Of a stretch of DNA of 30,330 nucleotides, positions 15,615-23,510 are shown one piece after another (the first letter of the stretch is position 1; every line of letters starts with the position of its first letter). The stretch is taken from positions 1 to 30,330 of the forward strand of contig NZ_JBFIII010000029.1 of NCBI RefSeq assembly GCF_041601295.1. The letters run 5' to 3'. The notes beneath the pieces are model-generated. The model worked only from the letters and a program-made list of their open reading frames with translations. It did not search any database and was not told the origin of the DNA. This DNA comes from Immundisolibacter sp. (GTDB lineage Bacteria; Pseudomonadota; Gammaproteobacteria; Immundisolibacterales; Immundisolibacteraceae). The translations under genes were made by a program, and so were the position numbers.

Positions 15615-16102
15615 TGGGCGTTCGGCTTGCGCTCGCCGCATTCGTGTTGCTGGCCGACCAGTTCAGCAAGTTGGCGGTACTGCGCCTGATGGAACCCTAC
15701 CAGTCGCTACCGGTGCTGCCCGGCTTCAATCTCACCCTGGCCTTCAACCGCGGCGCCTCGTTCAGCTTTCTGGCCGAGGCCGGTGGCTGGCAGCGCTGGT
15801 TGTTCAGCGGCATATCGATCGTCGCCGCCGTGGTCATCATCGTGCTGTTGCGGCGTACCCCCCTCAGCGATCGCGTAAATGGTTTTGGCCTGGCGTTGGT
15901 GCTGGGGGGCGCGGTCGGCAATCTCGTGGACCGCCTGCGCCTGGGGCACGTAGTCGATTTTCTCGACGTCTACTACCGCGCCTGGCACTGGCCGGCCTTC
16001 AACATCGCCGACAGCGCAATCTGTATCGGGGCGGTGTTGCTGGTGTGGGGGATGTGGCGAGCGGAGCGGGCCGCTGGCGGCAAAGACCTGGACACGCCCT
16101 GA
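15614..16102 (+). CDS. lspA: Lipoprotein signal peptidase (signal peptidase II)
   Basis: Inner-membrane aspartyl protease that removes signal peptides from prolipoproteins. The 162-residue protein has four membrane segments and both catalytic Asp motifs: GGAVGNLVDRLRLGHVVDF and FNIADSAI. The N-terminal ADQFSKLAVLRL and the NRGASFSFL block are conserved. The ATG at 15614 shares its A with the ileS stop (TGATG), so translation is coupled; an upstream ATG in the frame lies inside ileS. In many relatives fkpB and ispH follow; here a 381-bp noncoding stretch follows instead. Confidence 0.96.
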   Translation: MGVRLALAAFVLLADQFSKLAVLRLMEPYQSLPVLPGFNLTLAFNRGASFSFLAEAGGWQRWLFSGISIVAAVVIIVLLRRTPLSDRVNGFGLALVLGGAVGNLVDRLRLGHVVDFLDVYYRAWHWPAFNIADSAICIGAVLLVWGMWRAERAAGGKDLDTP

Positions 16103-16369
16103 CCCCAGCCGGCATCGCCCGGCGCCAGACCCGAAATCCGCGCCACACCTCGGCCGCTGGCAGGCGGTGAAATGGCGGCCCTTGACTGAAGTTTCGGTCA
16201 CATATCAGGATTTTTTACAGTTTTTATTGTTGTGGTCTATGAAATTATTTTCCTTATTATTCATTAAGATATAAATATCAAAAAGGCTATCGGCGGCCAC
16301 CGGTTGAGAACCTGCGCCTTAAGTTTGTCAGTAGAATTTACATTTCGCTCAGTTCGCCGGCTCATATAG

Positions 16370-16384
16370 AGAGTCATCAACTCT
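16370..16384. promoter_or_regulatory. Candidate activator dyad upstream of sigma-54 promoter
   Basis: AGAGT at 16370-16374 and ACTCT at 16380-16384 form an inverted repeat with a 5-bp spacer, centred about 42 bp upstream of the -24 GG. Such a position is close for an enhancer-binding protein; short dyads like this also arise by chance. Confidence 0.25.
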
Positions 16385-16416
16385 AATAATCAATGGCCTG
16401 AATGCTTTACCTGCAT

Positions 16417-16433
16417 CTGGCCCAAAACGTGCT
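16417..16433 (+). promoter_or_regulatory. Sigma-54 (RpoN) -24/-12 promoter
   Basis: CTGGCCC starts at 16417 and GTGCT ends at 16433. The invariant GG (16419-16420) and GC (16431-16432) have the required 10-bp spacing, and 10 of 13 defined consensus positions match. Transcription would start near 16444, leaving a 40-base leader with GGAG before the ATG at 16484. PEP-CTERM genes in floc-forming bacteria are known to depend on RpoN and the PrsK/PrsR two-component system, which fits the downstream gene. Confidence 0.6.
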
Positions 16434-16483
16434 TTTAGACAGCTCCCAGTCTCATATCTGCAGGATTCCGGAGCGCCTTGATA

Positions 16484-17677
16484 ATGAAAAAGTATGTTCA
16501 CCTGTTGCTGCCGCTGCTGGTCGGCGCCACGCCCGGCGCGTTTGCAGCATACGATTTCACGGGCATCGGCTACGTGCAGTATGGGGACGCGCAGTCCTAT
16601 TCGCTGCCCATCGCCTGTATTCAGGTGGGTCAGGCGTATAACGGCTGCGACTTCAACGTTGGCTCCACGCCGGGTCTGATCAAGGACCTGGTGGTGTTGG
16701 CCACCGGTTCCAGCGGTGCGCCGGTCAACACCAATTTTGCCGGCATGGACAATGCCTACTCCACGCCAACAGGTGTCAGAGGCTCCAACTTCTTCCAGAC
16801 CGGCGGACTGGACTTCCCTGTCGGGGGGGCAGTTGAGTACCCAAGTGCGGATCCCGGCCAGGTGTCCGCCTTCACCGGCGACCGGTCGAACAGCTGGGAT
16901 ACGACGATCGGCGCGCTCAACACCTTTCTACAGGGTGATTCGCCAGTATTTTTCTTCAATAACAACCAAACCAAGAGCGATGGCACGGCGTCGGAGTCCC
17001 TGGCGGCCTGGGCGCAAATCACCTTGAGGGATTCGCTCGGCAACTTGATCTCATGGACCAACCCGTTGACCGGGTTGGTAGAGGACGCCATCTTCGATTT
17101 CACCAACAACAATAAGCCCTACAACCTTGTCTCCCAGGGCGGCGGCGGCACCTTCCTGGGTAATGTAGGCGGTTACACGTCCGACGGCAGCGGTCCCGAC
17201 GGTAACACCAATGACAATACCGACTATGTGCTGTCCGGCGGGGCTATATGCGTGGCTGGCGGACCCGTACCGGTGCCCGTGCCCTGCGGAAGCCCGGGCG
17301 CTTCCGCGCCTATCGACCACAACCTGGGTGCGGATCACGCGGCCTACGCCATCATTTTTCCCGAGTTGAACCTGCTCCTTGCGCAGTTGATCTCGGCTGA
17401 GATGTTCGACTTCGTCATGAGTGTGGACTTCCGTTTCGGGTGTGATCCGATCCTGTTCGGCACCAACAAGGACGCTGAAATCTGCACTGGCGCGCTGTCC
17501 GGCCATGGCAAGAATCTGAACAACGGCTACGAGCAGTTGTTCCTGGCTCGCGTAAGCGCCGTTCCGCCGCCGCCGCCGCCGGGCGTTGCCAATCCCGGAA
17601 GCCTGGCCCTGATGGCCGGTGGCCTGCTGATGCTGGGTGGCATGTTGCGCCGTCGGGGACAACAGCCAGTCGCCTGA
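16484..17677 (+). CDS. Secreted PEP-CTERM-like protein with variant sorting motif
   Basis: 397 residues. The N-terminus MKKYVHLLLPLLVGATPGAFA is a Sec signal peptide, probably cleaved after residue 21 or 22. The mature part is rich in Gly, Asn, Ser and Asp with few charged residues, and has several Cys. The C-terminus is tripartite: a polyproline linker, then ANPGSLALM, a hydrophobic helix, and RRR near the end, the layout of exosortase substrates. The usual VPEP is replaced by VANP. The start is ATG 16484, 10 bases after GGAG; a TTG at 16478 is too close to that site. A sigma-54-type promoter precedes it and a strong terminator follows, so it is monocistronic. No domain is recognised in the central part; function unknown, probably extracellular matrix. 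Confidence 0.75.
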   Translation: MKKYVHLLLPLLVGATPGAFAAYDFTGIGYVQYGDAQSYSLPIACIQVGQAYNGCDFNVGSTPGLIKDLVVLATGSSGAPVNTNFAGMDNAYSTPTGVRGSNFFQTGGLDFPVGGAVEYPSADPGQVSAFTGDRSNSWDTTIGALNTFLQGDSPVFFFNNNQTKSDGTASESLAAWAQITLRDSLGNLISWTNPLTGLVEDAIFDFTNNNKPYNLVSQGGGGTFLGNVGGYTSDGSGPDGNTNDNTDYVLSGGAICVAGGPVPVPVPCGSPGASAPIDHNLGADHAAYAIIFPELNLLLAQLISAEMFDFVMSVDFRFGCDPILFGTNKDAEICTGALSGHGKNLNNGYEQLFLARVSAVPPPPPPGVANPGSLALMAGGLLMLGGMLRRRGQQPVA

Positions 17678-17706
17678 CGCTGAAGACGATTTCGAGTTTC
17701 ATGCAA

Positions 17707-17739
17707 AAAGAGGGCGCCTGACAGGCGCCCTCTTTTTTT
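17707..17739. terminator. Strong rho-independent terminator
   Basis: GAGGGCGCCT at 17710-17719 pairs perfectly with AGGCGCCCTC at 17723-17732 around a GAC loop. The stem is extended by A:T pairs and flanked by A5 on the left and T7 on the right, so it can work in both directions. It ends the PEP-CTERM-like transcript and could also stop the minus-strand SDR transcript. Confidence 0.95.
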
Positions 17740-17912
17740 GTGTCTGGGCTTTAATGCCACGGTGGCGTGTATCGGCCAACCGAACAGCTACCTGGCATCA
17801 AAGCATGGGCGGAAACCGACAGTCACCAGCCCGTCGGCACACGCCTCGGCAGACTGCCATTCCCTGGGTAAGTCAGGAGAACGCGTTTGAGTTGGTAGGG
17901 TCTACCGGGTGC

Positions 17913-18695
17913 CTACAAGTACGCCGCCATGCCGCCGTCCACATCCAGCTGGGTACCGGTGACGTAACTGGCGGCGTCCGAGGCCAGAAACAGAGCCACG
18001 TTGCCGACTTCCTGCGGCTGCGCAATGCGGCCGATGGGCACGTGGTAGTGCTCGGCGGTAGACTTCAAAAATGCCTCGTAGCTGCCCTTTCTGGGGTCGT
18101 GCCAGGTACGCCAGGCCGGGGTCTCGACCAGGCCCAGACCGATGGCGTTGGCGCGGATGCCCTTGCCGGAGTACTCCTTGGCCAGCAACTTGGTAAACGC
18201 CAGGCAACCGGCGCGCACCACGCTGGAGGCGTAGAAACTCACGTCCGGCTGGCGGGCGAAGATGGCGTTGATGTTGATGATGCTGCCACCACCGCGCTTG
18301 AGCATGAGCGGCACCGCGGCACGTGCGCTGCGGATCATGGCCATCAGCTTGACGTCGAATTCCTTGTGCCACTGGGCGTCGCTGAGGCTCGCCAGGGTGC
18401 CGGATTCCGTGGTGGCGGCGTTGTTAACCAACACATCGATGCCGCCAAAACGTTGGCTGACTTCCGCCAGCAGGCGCTCGACATCCTGCGGCTGGCCAAC
18501 GTCGGCGCGGATGCCGACGATGCGCTCGCCATAGCGCGCGCGCCATTTTTCGACCTCGACCTTCAGGCCGGCCTCGTCGCGGGCGCAGGTGACCACGCTG
18601 GCACCGGCGGCAAGAAAGGTCTCGGTAATGCAGTGGCCAATGCCCTGCCGGCCGCCGGTAACCACGGCGATCTTGTCCTTGAGGCTAAGCTCCAT
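17913..18695 (-). CDS. Short-chain dehydrogenase/reductase-like protein with degenerate catalytic tetrad
   Basis: A 260-residue classical-size SDR fold. The cofactor motif TGGRQGIG (13-20), the RADV strand and NNAA (91-94) are intact, so NAD(P) binding is likely. The active site is not: the Asn of DVNL is Lys116 (FDVKLMA), the NISS Ser position is NINA (Ala144), and YxxxK is Tyr155-A-S-S-Val159. Only the Tyr remains. The C-terminal dimer segment YVTGTQLDVDGG is normal. The ATG at 18695 has AGGAG 8 bases upstream; the longer reading frame is not needed. It follows the aldehyde dehydrogenase gene by 22 bp and is probably co-transcribed. Substrate unknown; it may be a binding protein or use another mechanism. 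Confidence 0.88.
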   Translation of the reverse strand: MELSLKDKIAVVTGGRQGIGHCITETFLAAGASVVTCARDEAGLKVEVEKWRARYGERIVGIRADVGQPQDVERLLAEVSQRFGGIDVLVNNAATTESGTLASLSDAQWHKEFDVKLMAMIRSARAAVPLMLKRGGGSIININAIFARQPDVSFYASSVVRAGCLAFTKLLAKEYSGKGIRANAIGLGLVETPAWRTWHDPRKGSYEAFLKSTAEHYHVPIGRIAQPQEVGNVALFLASDAASYVTGTQLDVDGGMAAYL

Positions 18696-18717
18696 TGCGA
18701 TCTCCTGCCGACGCGGT

Positions 18718-20181
18718 TTATTTGAGCGAGGTCCACACGGTCTTGATCTCGGTGTACATGGCGATGCCCTCCTCGCCGTTCTCACGGCCCAGGCCGGACA
18801 TCTTGTAACCGCCAAACGGTGCCGCGGCATCGAGCACGCCATAGGCGTTGATGTACACGGTGCCGGCCTTCAGGGCGCGCGCGACACGGTGCGCCTTGCC
18901 GATGTTCTGTGTCCACAGGCCGGCCGCCAGGCCGTACTGGCTGTCGTTGGCCTGGGCCAGGAGATCGGCCTCGTCCTCGAACGGAATGACCGCCAGTACC
19001 GGGCCGAAGATTTCTTCCTGCGCGACGCGCATGTTGTTGGTGACATCGGCCAGCACCGTTGGCTGATAGAAAAAACCACGCCCCCCGATGTCGGCCGGGG
19101 CGCCGCCGGTCACCACGCGCGCGCCTTCGGACACGCCAAGCTTCACGTACTCGTCCACGCGCTTCCAGTGCTGCTCGGACACCAGCGCGCCAACGCGGGT
19201 GTCCTCGGCAAACGGGTCGCCCACTTTCATGCGCGCAGCGGCCTGGGTCGCCGCCTCCAGTGCCTGCTCGTACAGGGGTTTTTCGACGAACAAGCGCGAA
19301 CCGGCAATGCACACCTCGCCCTGGTTATAGAAGATTGCCGCGCCGACGGCGCGCATGGCCGCCTTCAGATCGGCATCGGCAAAGATGATGTGCGGCGACT
19401 TGCCGCCCAGCTCCAGGCTGATGCGCTTAAGCGTGCCGGCGGCCTGGCGCATGATGTGCTGACCGGTGCCAGTGCTGCCGGTAAACGCGATCTTGTCGAC
19501 GCCGGGGTGGTTGATCAAAACCTCACCGGCCTCGGTGCCGATACCCGACACGATATTGACCACCCCCGGCGGAAAGCCGGCCTCGGCCAGGAACTGCCCC
19601 AGGTACAGCGCCGTCAGCGGCGTTTGCTCGGCGGGCTTGAGCACTACCGTGTTGCCGGCCGCCAGTGCCGGGGCCAGCTTCATCACCGCCATGAACAGCG
19701 GGAAGTTCCACGGCACGATCTGGCCGATGACGCCGATCGGCTCGCGGATGGTGTAGGTCAGAAACGGCCCGCGCACCGGCACCGTCTCGCCACGCAGCTT
19801 GGTCGGCCAGCCGGCGTAGTAGCGCAGCGTCTGCACCGACAGCGGCAAATCGATCTTGCGCGCGTCGCCGAAGGGCTTGCCGGTGTCGTAGGTCTCCAGC
19901 GCCGCCAGGGTGTCAGTGTTGTGCTCGATCAGGTCCGCCAGCCGGTGCAACAGGCGCTCGCGGTCCGCCGCTGCCAGGTTCGCCCAGGTGCTGCTCTCGA
20001 AGGCCGCGCGGGCCGCTTTGACGGCGCGATCAATGTCGGCCGCCGTGCCCTTGGCGACCTGCCCCAGGGATTCGCCGGTGGCCGGGTTGATGTTGTCGAA
20101 ACGGGCGCCGCCCTCGGCATCCTGATATTCGCCATTGATGTAAAGACGGGTCGGGGCGGTGAGTTTTTCGAACGGGATCAT
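18718..20181 (-). CDS. NAD(P)-dependent aldehyde dehydrogenase, betaine-aldehyde dehydrogenase-like
   Basis: Oxidises an aldehyde to a carboxylic acid. The 487-residue protein has all catalytic residues: Asn159 in VPWNFPLF, Glu257 in LELGGKSP and the nucleophile Cys291 in NQGEVCIAGSR, with GSTGTG (235-240) for the cofactor and EEIFGPVLAV near the C-terminal third. It is closest in general look to betaine/phenylacetaldehyde-type ALDHs, but the natural aldehyde cannot be inferred. The start ATG 20181 has an excellent AAGGAGG 9 bases upstream. It lies 61 bp after polA on the same strand and precedes the atypical SDR gene, with which it probably forms a pathway pair. Confidence 0.93.
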   Translation of the reverse strand: MIPFEKLTAPTRLYINGEYQDAEGGARFDNINPATGESLGQVAKGTAADIDRAVKAARAAFESSTWANLAAADRERLLHRLADLIEHNTDTLAALETYDTGKPFGDARKIDLPLSVQTLRYYAGWPTKLRGETVPVRGPFLTYTIREPIGVIGQIVPWNFPLFMAVMKLAPALAAGNTVVLKPAEQTPLTALYLGQFLAEAGFPPGVVNIVSGIGTEAGEVLINHPGVDKIAFTGSTGTGQHIMRQAAGTLKRISLELGGKSPHIIFADADLKAAMRAVGAAIFYNQGEVCIAGSRLFVEKPLYEQALEAATQAAARMKVGDPFAEDTRVGALVSEQHWKRVDEYVKLGVSEGARVVTGGAPADIGGRGFFYQPTVLADVTNNMRVAQEEIFGPVLAVIPFEDEADLLAQANDSQYGLAAGLWTQNIGKAHRVARALKAGTVYINAYGVLDAAAPFGGYKMSGLGRENGEEGIAMYTEIKTVWTSLK

Positions 20182-20242
20182 GGTGTGTTTCCTCCTTCAG
20201 GATGCAAGAACGTTCAGATTCCGGGCGGCGCCTGCGCGCGCT

Positions 20243-22978
20243 TCAGTGTGCCTGGTCCCAGTTCAGACCCAGGCCGGTTTCGACTTCCAGCGGCACGCTG
20301 AGCGGATTGTCGGCCGTCATCAGCGCCGTGACGCGCGCACGCACAGTCTCGGCGCGCTCGGCCGGCAGCTCGAACACCAGTTCGTCATGCACCTGCATGA
20401 TCATGCGCGCCGGCTCGCCATTGTCACGCAGCCAGCGGTCGATGCGGATCATGGCCAGCTTGATCAGGTCGGCGGCGGTGCCCTGCATGGGCGCGTTGAT
20501 GGCGGTGCGCTCGGCATACTGGCGACGCTGACCGTTGGTCGAGCGAATCTCCGGCAGGTGCAACCGGCGTCCGTAGACGGTCTCGACGTAGCCGCGTTCG
20601 CGCGCCGCCACGCGCGTGGCGTCCATATAGGCGCGCACGCCGGGATAACGGGCGAAGTACTGGTCCACATACAGCTGCGCCGCACCGCGGTCGATACCCA
20701 GCTGCTGCGCCAGACCGAACGGCGACATGCCGTAGATCAGGCCGAAGTTGATGGTTTTTGCGGCCCGACGCTGGTCACCGGTCACGCCAGCCAGGTCGGT
20801 GCCGAAAATTTCCGCCGCGGTGGCCCGGTGCACGTCGGCACCCTCCGCGAATGCCCGCAGCAGACCCTCGTCGCCCGACAGGTGGGCCATGATGCGCAGC
20901 TCGATCTGCGAGTAGTCGGCCGCCAGCAGCACGCAACCGGGCGACGCGATAAAGGCCTGGCGGATGCGCCGACCCTCGGCGCTGCGAATGGGGATGTTCT
21001 GCAGATTCGGATCCGACGACGACAGCCGGCCGGTGGAGGCCACCGCCTGGTGGTAAGACGTATGCACGCGACCGGTCTGCGGGTTGACCTGCTGCGGCAG
21101 CTTGTCGGTGTAGGTGGAGCGCAGCTTGGACAGGCCGCGGTGCTCCAGGATGACGCGTGGCAGCGGGTAGTGCAGGGCGAGCTCCTGGAGCACATCCTCG
21201 GCCGTTGACGGCTGCTTGGTCGGGGTGCGGCCCAGCACCGGCAGTTTCTGTTCCTCGTACAACACCTGCTGGATCTGCAACGGCGAGCCCAGGTTGAAGG
21301 TGTGTCCGGCCAGCTCGTGGGCCTCGGCTTCCAGGCGCAGCATGGCCGCGGCCAGCTCGCCGCTTTGTGCGCGCAGCAGGGCGGTATCGATCAGCACGCC
21401 GTGGCGCTCGACGCGCGAGAGCACCGGCAGCAAGGGCATCTCGATCTGCTCGAACACACGCCGCAGGTCGGGCTCGGCCTCGATTTGCGGCCAGAAGTGC
21501 CGGTGCAGGCGCAGCGTGACGTCGGCATCCTCGGCGGCGTAGCGGGTGGCGGTTTCAAGGTCCACCTGATTGAAGGTGATCTGGTTCTTGCCGCTGCCGG
21601 CCACGTCCTTGAAGGTAATGGTGGTGTGGCCCAGGTACTTGGCGGCCAGCGAATCCATGTCGTGGCGCGTGGCGGTGCTGTCCAGCACGTAGGATTCGAG
21701 CATGGTGTCGAAAGCCGGCCCGGCCAGGCTGATGCCGTAACGCGCCAGCACCGTGCAGTCGAACTTGAAACCCTGGCCGATCTTGCGGGGGCTGTCCGCC
21801 TCCAGCAGCGGCTTGAGGCGCGCGAGCACGGCGTCCGGGGACAACTGATCCGGCGCGCCGGGGTAGTCATGACCGACCGGCACGTACGCGGCCACGCCCG
21901 GTTCGATGGCAAACGAAAGGCCGACAATCCGGGCACTGATGGCGTCCAGGCGGTCGGTTTCAAGATCGAAGCTGAACGCGTCCATCGCGGCCAGGCGCTC
22001 GCACCAGCGGGCCAGGGATGCCTCGTCGATCACGGTCTCGTAAGCGTCGCGATCAATGACTGCCACCTCAGGCGCCGCCTGCGACGGCGCATGCGTGCCA
22101 GGCAGCGGCTTGCCGCCCAGCGACCCACCGTCCAGCTCCTTCAGCCAGGACTTGAATTCCAGTTCGGTAAACAACCGACGCAGGGTGTCCAGGTCCGGCG
22201 AAACGCGGTTCAGATTGTCCGGATCAATGTCGAGCGGCACCTCGCAGCGCACCGTGGCCAGATCCAGAAACAGCGGCAACTGGTCCAGTGTGGCACGCAG
22301 GTTCTCACCAACTTTGCCGCCGACGTCATCGGCATGGGCAATCACGCCGTTCAGCGAGCCGTACTCGTTGAGCCACTTGGCGGCGGTCTTGGGACCGACC
22401 TTGGGCACCCCGGGAATGTTGTCGACCGTGTCGCCGGTCAGCGCCAGGAAGTCGGCGATCAGTTCCGGCGGCACGCCGAATTTTTCCTTCACACCAGCCA
22501 CATCCAGCACGGTATTGGTCATGGTGTTGACCAGGCGCACGTGCCCATCGACCAGCTGCGCCAGGTCCTTGTCGGCAGTCGAGATCAGCACCTGCTCACC
22601 ACGGCCGGCGGCACGCCGGGCCAGAGTGCCGATGACATCGTCTGCCTCGACACCGTCGATCACCAGCAGTGGCAGGCCCAGCGCGCGCACCAGCTCCAGG
22701 GTCGGCGCAATCTGGATCGCCAGATCGTCCGGCATCGGCGGGCGGTTGGCCTTGTAGTCGACAAACGCGTCGTGACGGAACGTGGGCCCCTTGGCGTCAA
22801 ACACCACGGCGATATGGGCGTCCGGGTAGTCGCGCTCCAGCCGCCGCAGCATGTTGACCACGCCGTAGGTCACCCCGGTCGGCTGGCCCTTGGCGTTGGT
22901 CAGCGGTGGCATGGCATGGAAGGCGCGAAACAGGTAGGACGAACCGTCCACCAGGACGACGAGCGGCGTTTCGGGCAT
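20243..22978 (-). CDS. polA: DNA polymerase I
   Basis: Three-domain repair and Okazaki-fragment polymerase of 911 residues. The 5'-3' exonuclease domain (VLVDGSSYLFRAFHAMPPL, DGVEADDVIGTLA, TADKDLAQLV, GDTVDNIPGVPKVGPKTA) covers about 1-290. The 3'-5' proofreading domain is active-looking: FDLETD, QGFKFDCTVL and YAAEDADVTLRL. The polymerase domain has motif A DYSQIELRIMAHLSGD, motif B RRAAKTINFGLIYG and motif C VHDELVFE. The frame stays open upstream to 23329, but the family N-terminus PETPLVVLVDGSSY fixes ATG 22978. It is divergent from the DUF2782 gene. Confidence 0.98.
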   Translation of the reverse strand: MPETPLVVLVDGSSYLFRAFHAMPPLTNAKGQPTGVTYGVVNMLRRLERDYPDAHIAVVFDAKGPTFRHDAFVDYKANRPPMPDDLAIQIAPTLELVRALGLPLLVIDGVEADDVIGTLARRAAGRGEQVLISTADKDLAQLVDGHVRLVNTMTNTVLDVAGVKEKFGVPPELIADFLALTGDTVDNIPGVPKVGPKTAAKWLNEYGSLNGVIAHADDVGGKVGENLRATLDQLPLFLDLATVRCEVPLDIDPDNLNRVSPDLDTLRRLFTELEFKSWLKELDGGSLGGKPLPGTHAPSQAAPEVAVIDRDAYETVIDEASLARWCERLAAMDAFSFDLETDRLDAISARIVGLSFAIEPGVAAYVPVGHDYPGAPDQLSPDAVLARLKPLLEADSPRKIGQGFKFDCTVLARYGISLAGPAFDTMLESYVLDSTATRHDMDSLAAKYLGHTTITFKDVAGSGKNQITFNQVDLETATRYAAEDADVTLRLHRHFWPQIEAEPDLRRVFEQIEMPLLPVLSRVERHGVLIDTALLRAQSGELAAAMLRLEAEAHELAGHTFNLGSPLQIQQVLYEEQKLPVLGRTPTKQPSTAEDVLQELALHYPLPRVILEHRGLSKLRSTYTDKLPQQVNPQTGRVHTSYHQAVASTGRLSSSDPNLQNIPIRSAEGRRIRQAFIASPGCVLLAADYSQIELRIMAHLSGDEGLLRAFAEGADVHRATAAEIFGTDLAGVTGDQRRAAKTINFGLIYGMSPFGLAQQLGIDRGAAQLYVDQYFARYPGVRAYMDATRVAARERGYVETVYGRRLHLPEIRSTNGQRRQYAERTAINAPMQGTAADLIKLAMIRIDRWLRDNGEPARMIMQVHDELVFELPAERAETVRARVTALMTADNPLSVPLEVETGLGLNWDQAH

Positions 22979-23102
22979 GGCAACAGAAATTGGGGTGCGA
23001 GCGGCAGTCGGGGCAGTGTAGCTCAGCCGCTGGTAGTCAGCCGCCCCGGCGATGCTATGCTGTGGCCGCGTTTTTTGCTGCTTGCTTCCAGGAGTTTTAT
23101 CG

Positions 23103-23498
23103 ATGCGCTGCATGCTGCTGTTCAGCTTGCTGCTGCTTCCCGTAGCAGCAATGGCCGCCGAAAACGGACCGCCGCCAGGCAGCGAAGTACCACCCGATAT
23201 GCAGGTGGAGCCGCCCAGGCGCGAGGCGCCACCGCCCGCCAGCGAAGTGCCACCCGAGTTGCAAGTTGCGCCGCAGGAAGGGGATGTCCCGTCGCCGGAG
23301 GTGACCATCAAGCGTCGCGGCCCCGACACGGTGGAGGAATACGCGATCGGTGGCCGCGTCTATATGGTCAAGGTGAAGCCGGCGATCGGCCCTGCCTACT
23401 ATCTGGTCGATCCCACCGGGGCTGGCGAGTTTAGTCAGCAGATTAACGATATAAAGAATCCACCGCCGGTGCCACGCTGGGTATTGCTGCGCTGGTGA
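23103..23498 (+). CDS. DUF2782 family exported protein
   Basis: 131 residues. MRCMLLFSLLLLPVAAMAA is a signal peptide. A proline-rich linker follows, with two copies of a PPxSEVPPxxQVxP unit (about residues 24-38 and 43-58), then the DUF2782 domain: EVTIKRRGPDTVEEYAIGG, RVYMVKVKPAIGPAYYLVD and the terminal PRWVLLRW. The domain is typically found next to polA and thrB in gammaproteobacteria, as here; its role is unknown, probably periplasmic. The start ATG 23103 has AGGAG 9 bases upstream; a longer in-frame ORF from 23052 would break the signal peptide. Confidence 0.88.
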   Translation: MRCMLLFSLLLLPVAAMAAENGPPPGSEVPPDMQVEPPRREAPPPASEVPPELQVAPQEGDVPSPEVTIKRRGPDTVEEYAIGGRVYMVKVKPAIGPAYYLVDPTGAGEFSQQINDIKNPPPVPRWVLLRW

Positions 23499-23510
23499 GC
23501 CGAGGTTCAG

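Larger units (their letters stand above)
16103..16483. other. AT-rich noncoding region upstream of the PEP-CTERM-like gene
   Basis: No convincing gene. The first ~90 bases are G+C-rich, then the composition drops sharply between about 16190 and 16400 (runs such as GATTTTTTACAG and TTCATTAAGATAT). The right part carries a dyad at 16370-16384 and a sigma-54-type promoter at 16417-16433. The low melting stability suits a region bent for enhancer-bound activation, or it marks an insertion boundary. Confidence 0.6.

Noticed and set aside
23000..23050. GTGTAGCTCAGCCGCTGGTAG resembling a tRNA D-arm upstream of DUF2782
   Set aside because: No acceptor, anticodon or T arm follows at proper distances; it is a chance match.
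22979..23329. Upstream extension of the polA frame
   Set aside because: The family N-terminus is at 22978; the extension is antisense to the DUF2782 gene and low in complexity.
21302..23434. Long plus-strand open frame (710 codons) opposite polA
   Set aside because: Antisense of polA, whose three domains are fully recognisable; the plus-strand translation is compositionally typical of an antisense frame.
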